A stretch of 14,822 nucleotides of DNA. Source: Thoreauomyces humboldtii. Lineage: Eukaryota; Chytridiomycota; Chytridiomycetes; Spizellomycetales; Powellomycetaceae. A program made the translations under genes and the position numbers. Positions 9,856-14,822 of the stretch are shown one piece after another (positions within the stretch are counted from its first letter, which is position 1; each line of letters begins with the position of its first letter). Location of the stretch: assembly GCA_027596035.1 (NCBI GenBank), contig JADGJA010000569.1, forward strand, positions 1 to 14,822, given 5' to 3'. The notes beneath the pieces were generated by a model, which searched no databases, had not been told where the DNA came from, and saw nothing but the letters and a program-made list of their open reading frames with translations.

Positions 9856-10214
9856 TGTGCCTGTCTCTAGTTGTCTAGCAAGGAGGAAACAGAGCCGGAA
9901 GGGGGGGAGCGGAGGGGGGTCGAAACAAAAACCACAGGGAAGTTATCCCTCAGAGTCCAGAGGTGCTGCTGTCGTAGAGGAGGGAGGGAGGTAGGTACGC
10001 AGAGTAGAAGGAGGGCCAATGTGGATCTAGTACGTTGCTGCTGCGAACAGAGATGCGACGGGGTGACGAACTGCACGAAGGGACGGTGGATGTCGGACAC
10101 GGCTCCTCTTTCGGACAACCCGCCTCACAGTGTACGCACAGGGGGCGAACCTTCTTCCCTTTTTCTCCCCTCCGCAACCATCTCAGAGAAAGGTAGCAGG
10201 AGACGTGCGCACGG
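9856..10214. promoter_or_regulatory. Divergent promoter region between VID27 and SEN2
   Basis: The start codons of VID27 (minus) and SEN2 (plus) face away from each other across 359 bp, so this stretch must carry the promoters and leaders of both. It has a G-rich run at about 9901-9918. No TATA box is obvious. Confidence 0.65.
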
Positions 10215-11875
10215 ATGGAGCAAGGAACAGGGAACGCAGGACGTGGTGGAGGAGGAGGAGTAGTACGAGCTGCTGATCATCACCTTGACGTTCCTCCTGT
10301 TGTTGTTGAGGACAACGCCCAGGTCTCTCGCGACGCAGCAGCAGCAGCAGCAGCCGTCAACGTCGTTCCTCCCGTCCAGTCTGTTGCTCCACCGGGTCCC
10401 ACGGCACCTCCCACCACCAAGCGCGCCTTCACCCGTCGATCGGACCGTCACCTCTACACCAACACTCTACCGTTCATCGTTCCTTCTTCCCTCAAGAACA
10501 ACCGACACGGGTCATCACCCACCGAGTACCTCCTCACCCTCCTCTCCTCCCTCCGTCGCACGCTCACTCCACAACCACCTCCGCCCTACGAGGCGCTCCT
10601 CGTGGGACCATACGGATGCGCATGGGTCCAACCACCATCTCGTCATCGCATCGCGGCCTGGGAAGCATGGTCAGGAAGGTCCACCACCGTGGCCAAGGAT
10701 CAGGAAGGGGAAGGGGAACAGTATCTTCGAGGCGGTGATGCGAGGGTGGCCGTCACGCACGCGACCGCCGTGGGTCTCTGGCGGGGCGGGTTCTTCGGAA
10801 AGGCGGCCCTGTCGCGGGGGGATCCCACCTGGTGGAGGAGGATCATGGAGAACCAGGACGGTGGCGCCGCCGGCGAGAGTCTGGCTGCCAGGAGACGCGT
10901 GCAGAAACAGTCCGCTGCGTCGGTCAAGACCACCAAGGTCCAGACGAACCTCAACGACGAGGCCAAGGATCCGACGGACGATCCGTCCGACCCCGGGGAC
11001 GAGGAGGATGATGGTCCCGTTTGGGCTGCCTTGGAGGTGGATCCGGAGAGATATCAGATCACTCCCGAGGAGGTCTTCTTCTTGGCTCACGCTGTGGGCA
11101 TCCTCGAGGTCAAGGAATCGTCGGAGGTGAGAGGGATCGTACCGGTCATATTGCTATGGTTTGTGGTTGCTCGATTCATCAACCATCTCACAACTGACGA
11201 AATACACCCGACAGAGTCCACCCCTATCCCATACGTCACTCTGGTCCCATCTCCGCATGTCATCCACCGCCCTCGCACTCCCTCTCCTTCCTCCACCGAC
11301 AGTCTCATCACCGACACCCGATCCCCACTCCCCCATCGACTCCAGACCCACGCTGGCGACCCTCCACGAATCCTTCGCGGTCCGTTACGCAGCCTACCAC
11401 CACTACCGATCCCGGGGATGGGTCGTCAAGAGCGGGATAAAGTTCGGCACCGACCTCGTGCTGTACAGGAGGGGTCCCATCTTCAGACACTCGGACTACG
11501 CCGTGGTCGTCGTCCCCAGCTTCTACGACGACCGCGAGGATCGCGAAGGGTGGAGCAGGGCGGGTTGGGTGTGGGCGATGGCGGTCAGTAGGGTCTGTGC
11601 TCAGGTCGGAAAGGTAAGCAATGACCTGCGGGGTTTTTGTGGGCGCGGGGGGGTTTGTTTGTTCGACGAATGGGGAATGCTGCCCCATGATTCTTTTTTT
11701 TTAAGTACTGATCGGTATTTCCCTTTCGCTTTCTTTTCAGAGAGTCCTATTCTGCCACGTGGTCGTTCCATCCGACATCACTCACGCCGACCTGGACGAC
11801 CCAAACTGCCTACAAAGGTTTTCGGTGTGGGACGTATGCATGGGTCGATGGGTTCCCTCAAGGACGCGAGACTGA
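10215..11875 (+). CDS. tRNA-splicing endonuclease catalytic subunit Sen2
   Basis: Sen2 cuts the 5' splice site of intron-containing pre-tRNAs as part of the four-subunit Sen complex. The exons are 10215-11126, 11215-11613 and 11741-11875, giving 481 residues. A low-complexity Ala/Pro-rich N-terminus is followed by the N-terminal endonuclease fold ([14 protein letters not shown] at about 133, then [19 protein letters not shown]), an acidic linker, [16 protein letters not shown], and the catalytic domain ([20 protein letters not shown]). The catalytic triad fits Tyr388 (VLYRRGP), His396 (FRHSDY) and Lys437 (VGKRVLFC). Tyr and His are eight residues apart, as in yeast Sen2. The His-to-Lys gap is about ten longer because of an acidic FYDDREDRE loop. 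All introns are phase 0. The start codon has a weak context but is the only ATG before the conserved domain. Confidence 0.93.
10335..10352 (+). repeat. GCA microsatellite coding poly-alanine in SEN2
   Basis: Six GCA triplets followed by GCC encode seven alanines near residue 41, in the unconserved N-terminal region. Replication slippage here would change only the linker length. Confidence 0.9.
11127..11214 (+). other. Predicted intron 1 of SEN2 (88 bp)
   Basis: The donor is GTGAGA, the branch site CTGAC is at 11194-11198, and the acceptor is GACAG, phase 0. The exact acceptor lies in a poorly conserved linker, so a nearby AG cannot be fully ruled out. Confidence 0.65.
11614..11740 (+). other. 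Predicted intron 2 of SEN2 (127 bp)
   Basis: The donor is GTAAGC, the branch site CTGAT is at 11708-11712, and a pyrimidine tract leads to TTTTCAG. It is phase 0 and lies immediately after the codon of the catalytic lysine. Splicing restores GKRVLFCHV. Confidence 0.9.
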
Positions 11876-11953
11876 AAAAGGTTTCCCCCCCGCAACTGGA
11901 ACGCCATCGACATAACGATCTCGCTACACCCCCCTGCTCCGTGCGTCCCCTGT
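11876..11953. other. Short convergent spacer between SEN2 and the serine acyltransferase gene
   Basis: Only 78 bp separate the two stop codons of these convergent genes. It includes a C run at about 11885-11891. The 3' untranslated regions must overlap or be very short. Confidence 0.7.
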
Positions 11954-13654
11954 TTACGCCAGCTCCAGATGACCCTTGACGGCGCCCCCGATGTTGACCA
12001 GATCGATCAGGAACGTGTCGTGACCGTACATGGCGTCCAGCTCGTAGTAGGTCACGTTCTGGTTCCCGGCCTGCTTGAGACAGGACGCGATCTCCTTCTG
12101 CTGCCAGAAGGGGAACAGGATGTCGGACTGGATCCCGAGCACGAGCGTCGGCATGGTGATGGTCGAGAGTCCCTTGACCAGCGCCGTGCGGGTCGGATCC
12201 TCTCCTTCGGATGACGGAGATGATGGGGAAGTTGATGTTGATGATGACGATGATGATGGTGGTGGTGGGGGTGATGGTGATGGTGATGGTGGGGCGAGGG
12301 AGGACATGTCGAACATGTCCATCGCCTTGGATACGTAGAGGAGGGAGTTTGGATCGTATTGGAGACAGAACCGTTCTCCCTGGAGAATATACCCACGATA
12401 CAAATGTTTCCTTTTCGGTCAGAGTGGAAAGTCTTGCGTGAAAGTTATGTTTCTCACTTACCTGATGGTCGAGGTAGGTCTCGATCAGAAAGTCTGCGCA
12501 CAGTGCCGGTGTCTCGTCGGGACGAGCGCGTTTGAGACCGAACCGTTTCTCCCATTCGGGACCCGAACGATAGCTGATGGTGGCGATCTGACGGGCCAAC
12601 TGTCGTCGGAAAAAAAGAAAAAAAGAAGAGTTGTAAGCAAGGAGAGATAGCTGCCCGTACGTACGGTCCCATCCATCCATCCGACGAGATCCCCTGACCG
12701 GCTCACCTTCATGCCGACGTGGGGCGGTATCCCCTTGTAGTAGAACCCTTCCTTCCAGTTGGGATCCGCCATGAGGACCTGCCGTTGGGTGTGTCTCAGA
12801 GCGATCGAGTAAGGGTGACTCCTCGCGGCGGCCGATATGGAGACCACCCTCCCGACCCTCTCGGGGAACAGGGCGGCGGCAGCGAGACTCTGCATGCCTC
12901 CCATGGAGCTGCCCACGCTGGCGTGAAGCTTCCCGATGCCCATGGCGTCCAGCATCTCGAACTGAGCCCTGACCATGTCGAAGACGGTGATGATGGGGAA
13001 CCTCGTGGCGTACCTCTCCCCGTCGCTAGGGTCGATGGAGGAGGGACCGGTGGATCCGTAGCATCCACCCAGGACGTTGGTGCATATCACGTGGAACTTG
13101 TCGGTGTCCACCGCGCATCCCGGACCGATGAACCTTTCCCACCAGCCGTCGTTCTCGTTCTTGGGATGGCTTCTTGCGTGGGACGATGCCGAGAGGCCCG
13201 TGTGGAGGAGGATGACGTTGGACCTGTCCGAGTTGAGTTCCCCCCAGGTCTCGTAGGCGATGTCGAAGCGGGGGAGGACGCCGCCGTGGTGGAGACGGAA
13301 GGGTCGGGGGTGCGAGTAGAGGGAGTAGCCGGATACGATCTTGTCGTAGGCGGGTTCGGGTCCCCCGTCCAAGGAGCGTTCGCGTTCCTGGTTGCGTTCG
13401 AGGCAGGGGAAGGAGAGACCTGGGTTGGAGGACGGGAGACGGGGCGATGGATTGGACGGAGTGGGATCGAATGGGGAGGTGGAGGAGGAGGAGGAAAAGG
13501 TCGTGACGATGGATCGGGAGGCGGTGGATGGAGCACGGACGAGGTATTCGCCAGCTGAGAGAGCAGAGAGATGCGCTGCAGTACGCTGACTGACGGTTCT
13601 TCGGATACAAGACCTTGTCCCTGAGGCGATGACGGCGCTGGGGAGCATGATCAT
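11954..13654 (-). CDS. Mitochondrial MetX-family serine O-acyltransferase (Cys2/CysA type)
   Basis: This alpha/beta-hydrolase acyltransferase most likely activates L-serine with acetyl- or succinyl-CoA for cysteine synthesis, as S. pombe Cys2 and Aspergillus CysA do. The [14 protein letters not shown]...[10 protein letters not shown] signature fits that branch better than yeast Met2 homoserine acetyltransferase. The exons are 13654-12707, 12599-12462 and 12379-11954, giving 503 residues. The N-terminus (about 1-55) is rich in Arg and Ser with one acidic residue, typical of a mitochondrial presequence. Conserved blocks include [19 protein letters not shown], the nucleophile Ser250 in [38 protein letters not shown], and the other triad residues Asp448 (QSDILFP) and His482 (YGHDTFLID). 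A Pro/Ser-rich insert of about 35 residues precedes the Asp segment. The open frame extends upstream to 13696 but with no ATG. ATG 13654 is therefore the first; ATG 13648, two codons on, has a better context. Confidence 0.93.
12221..12294. repeat. GAT/GGT triplet microsatellite inside the acyltransferase CDS
   Basis: On the plus strand this reads as runs of GAT, GGT and GGTGAT triplets. On the coding minus strand it gives the Pro/Ser-rich low-complexity insert just before the conserved [12 protein letters not shown] segment. It is a likely slippage site with length variation in multiples of three. Confidence 0.85.
12380..12461 (-). other. Predicted intron 2 of the acyltransferase gene (82 bp)
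   Basis: Read on the minus strand, the donor is GTAAGT, the branch site CTGAC is at 12422-12418, and the acceptor is CTCCAG, phase 0. It joins TYLDHQ to [20 protein letters not shown], matching the family. Confidence 0.9.
12600..12706 (-). other. Predicted intron 1 of the acyltransferase gene (107 bp)
   Basis: Read on the minus strand, the donor is GTGAGC and a long T-rich tract precedes the GACAG acceptor, phase 0. Splicing gives PPHVGMK joined to [16 protein letters not shown], the expected family sequence. Confidence 0.92.
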
Positions 13655-14803
13655 GGAAGTATGATGATGGAGGGCGAAAGTCCTTGGTTTCAAGGTTCAG
13701 TGAGCTTGATGTGACGAGATGAGATAGTTGCGATGGATGAGAACCTGACGGCCGTTTGCTTTGATCTCTCTTCTCCTGTGCGTGTCCCTCTCTCCCTCTC
13801 TCTATCGTGATATTGCCAACGGATGGGTCTCTACTTTTCTGCAGCTGTTCAGACGGTTGGGGAAAGACGTGTGTCGCCGAGTCGAAACGATGATGGTCGA
13901 GAGGTGCACGAGGTGAGGTGAGCACTGAGCACGTCATGTCGATAGGTCCGAACCGTCTGGACTCTCTCGACAGCAGTGTGTGAGTCATGCCCCCCCAGGC
14001 GGCAAGCCAAGCGGCTGGCCAGGCCCATCGTCGTCTGTGCTGTGCAGCTTGCGGCAATAAATCCGCCCAGTCCTGGAAAGGCTCCTGACGGTATTGGCTG
14101 GTTGGTTGGAAAGAGCGTGGAAAGATGGATGGTGGAATGCCCGACACCTCTGCCCTGGATAGAAGCAAGAATCCCCGCGTCGGAAGCAACTGGGCTATTG
14201 GCTTGCTCTGTAGCATCGACATGGCTTCTTGCAGATTCAGTGACTACCAAGTCCTTGAGCCTTCCCCCTCCTCCCCTCCCTGCCAGAAGCCGAGTTGATG
14301 TGGATTTCCCTGACGACGAATCCTTCCACCGGCGCTGCTGCTTCGCTCGCCTCGGCGGTTTTCGCTTCGGGCACCTTCGACAGGGAGAAAGATCCTGGAG
14401 ATGTCCTCGGCCCTCCGGTCCGGTTCGCCGCTGCCCCGCCGTCGATCGGGCAAACCGGAGCACGAAAGCACGCGACGAAGCCTTGCCCGACAAGGGAAAA
14501 GGAAAACCTTTTCTTCTTCTGCACGTTGGGTCTCGTGTTCGATCCTCGTTATCTCGGACCTGCACGAGTCAGTCTCGGCAGATCTCCAGCAATTTGAACG
14601 TTTGACTTCTACCAGGGGTCCTACATTCCGTGGGCGCGGGCGGTGATCCGCGTGTGACGGGGGAAACGGTGACGGAGACGCATCCTTTCTTTTGCTCGGG
14701 AGGCCTGTTCTGTTCCTCTCCCTCGTGCATGGGCAATCTTATCCATATTTACGAAAAGGATTGGCTCGTGTCTATAAAAGAATCGTCGTGCTTGACGAAA
14801 ACA
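13655..14803. other. Right non-coding region upstream of the acyltransferase gene
   Basis: I see no supported gene in this 1.15-kb stretch. Long open frames on both strands lack domains. It should contain the promoter of the minus-strand acyltransferase gene, including a CT-rich tract at about 13764-13805 (GA-rich on that gene's strand), and at its right end the promoter of a plus-strand gene. Confidence 0.5.
14773..14780 (+). promoter_or_regulatory. TATA box near the right edge
   Basis: A perfect TATAAAAG lies 31 bp before an ATG in good context (ACAATGG). It is the strongest core-promoter motif in the window and points to a plus-strand gene leaving on the right. Confidence 0.6.
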
Positions 14804-14822
14804 ATGGCGCGCGGGCCGATGC
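14804..14822 (+). CDS. Possible 5' end of a gene, cut by the window edge
   Basis: The ATG has A at -3 and G at +4 and begins Met-Ala-Arg-Gly-Pro-Met before the window ends. The nearby TATA box supports transcription in this direction. However, the ATG sits about where transcription would begin, so the true start codon could be further right. No function can be given. Confidence 0.3.

Noticed and set aside
12719..13558. 279-residue plus-strand frame opposite the acyltransferase gene
   Set aside because: It is an antisense shadow of a strongly conserved exon, with no domain of its own.
13652..13693. Start of the acyltransferase at 13693
   Set aside because: That codon is TTG, with an in-frame stop at 13699-13697. 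The first ATG is at 13654 and leaves a plausible mitochondrial presequence.
13849..14605. Overlapping open frames of about 200-240 residues on both strands right of the acyltransferase gene
   Set aside because: No domain is recognisable, the plus-strand frame begins at GTG, and the opposing frames look like chance open reading in GC-rich DNA.
1..14822. CRISPR arrays, insertion sequences, transposons, rRNA genes or biosynthetic cluster
   Set aside because: I saw no regularly spaced repeats with unique spacers, no transposase or reverse transcriptase motifs, no terminal inverted repeats and no rRNA-like sequence. The genes are unrelated in function.

Overview
The window is nuclear DNA from a fungus, most likely a basidiomycete and possibly a smut-type (Ustilaginomycotina) lineage. 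This rests on moderately GC-rich, serine/alanine/proline-rich proteins, short introns (57-127 bp) that often carry CTGAC or CTGAT branch sites, compact spacing, and fungal families (Vid27, Sen2, a Cys2/CysA-type acyltransferase). The lineage is an inference, because no rRNA or other marker gene is present. Several genes are split by introns and one has no ATG in its long open frame, so I rebuilt exon models by hand. All introns listed keep the reading frame.

Layout from left to right. 1-1015: no convincing gene, with a poly-T tract and a TATA-like site. About 1016-4204 (+): a large Ser/Thr/Pro/Ala-rich single-pass membrane protein with 32-residue repeats; its N-terminus is uncertain. 4205-4741: intergenic, with a short direct repeat. 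4742-7089 (+): a PLP-dependent decarboxylase closest to bacterial PanP aspartate 1-decarboxylases, with a newly placed first exon. 9855-7293 (-): VID27 in three exons. 9856-10214: a shared divergent promoter. 10215-11875 (+): tRNA-splicing endonuclease catalytic subunit SEN2 in three exons. 13654-11954 (-): a mitochondrial MetX-family serine O-acyltransferase (Cys2/CysA type) in three exons, only 78 bp from the end of SEN2. 13655-14803: no convincing gene. 14804-14822 (+): the possible first codons of a further gene, just after a strong TATA box.

The genes do not form a pathway or cluster. They look like ordinary interspersed housekeeping and surface genes in alternating orientation. The two metabolic enzymes have separate likely roles: decarboxylation of aspartate or a similar acid, possibly for beta-alanine and CoA, and activation of serine for cysteine synthesis. 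I found no mobile element, CRISPR array, rRNA or tRNA, and no clear sign of a new multi-gene system. The most notable item is the bacterial-type PanP-like decarboxylase in a fungal genome.
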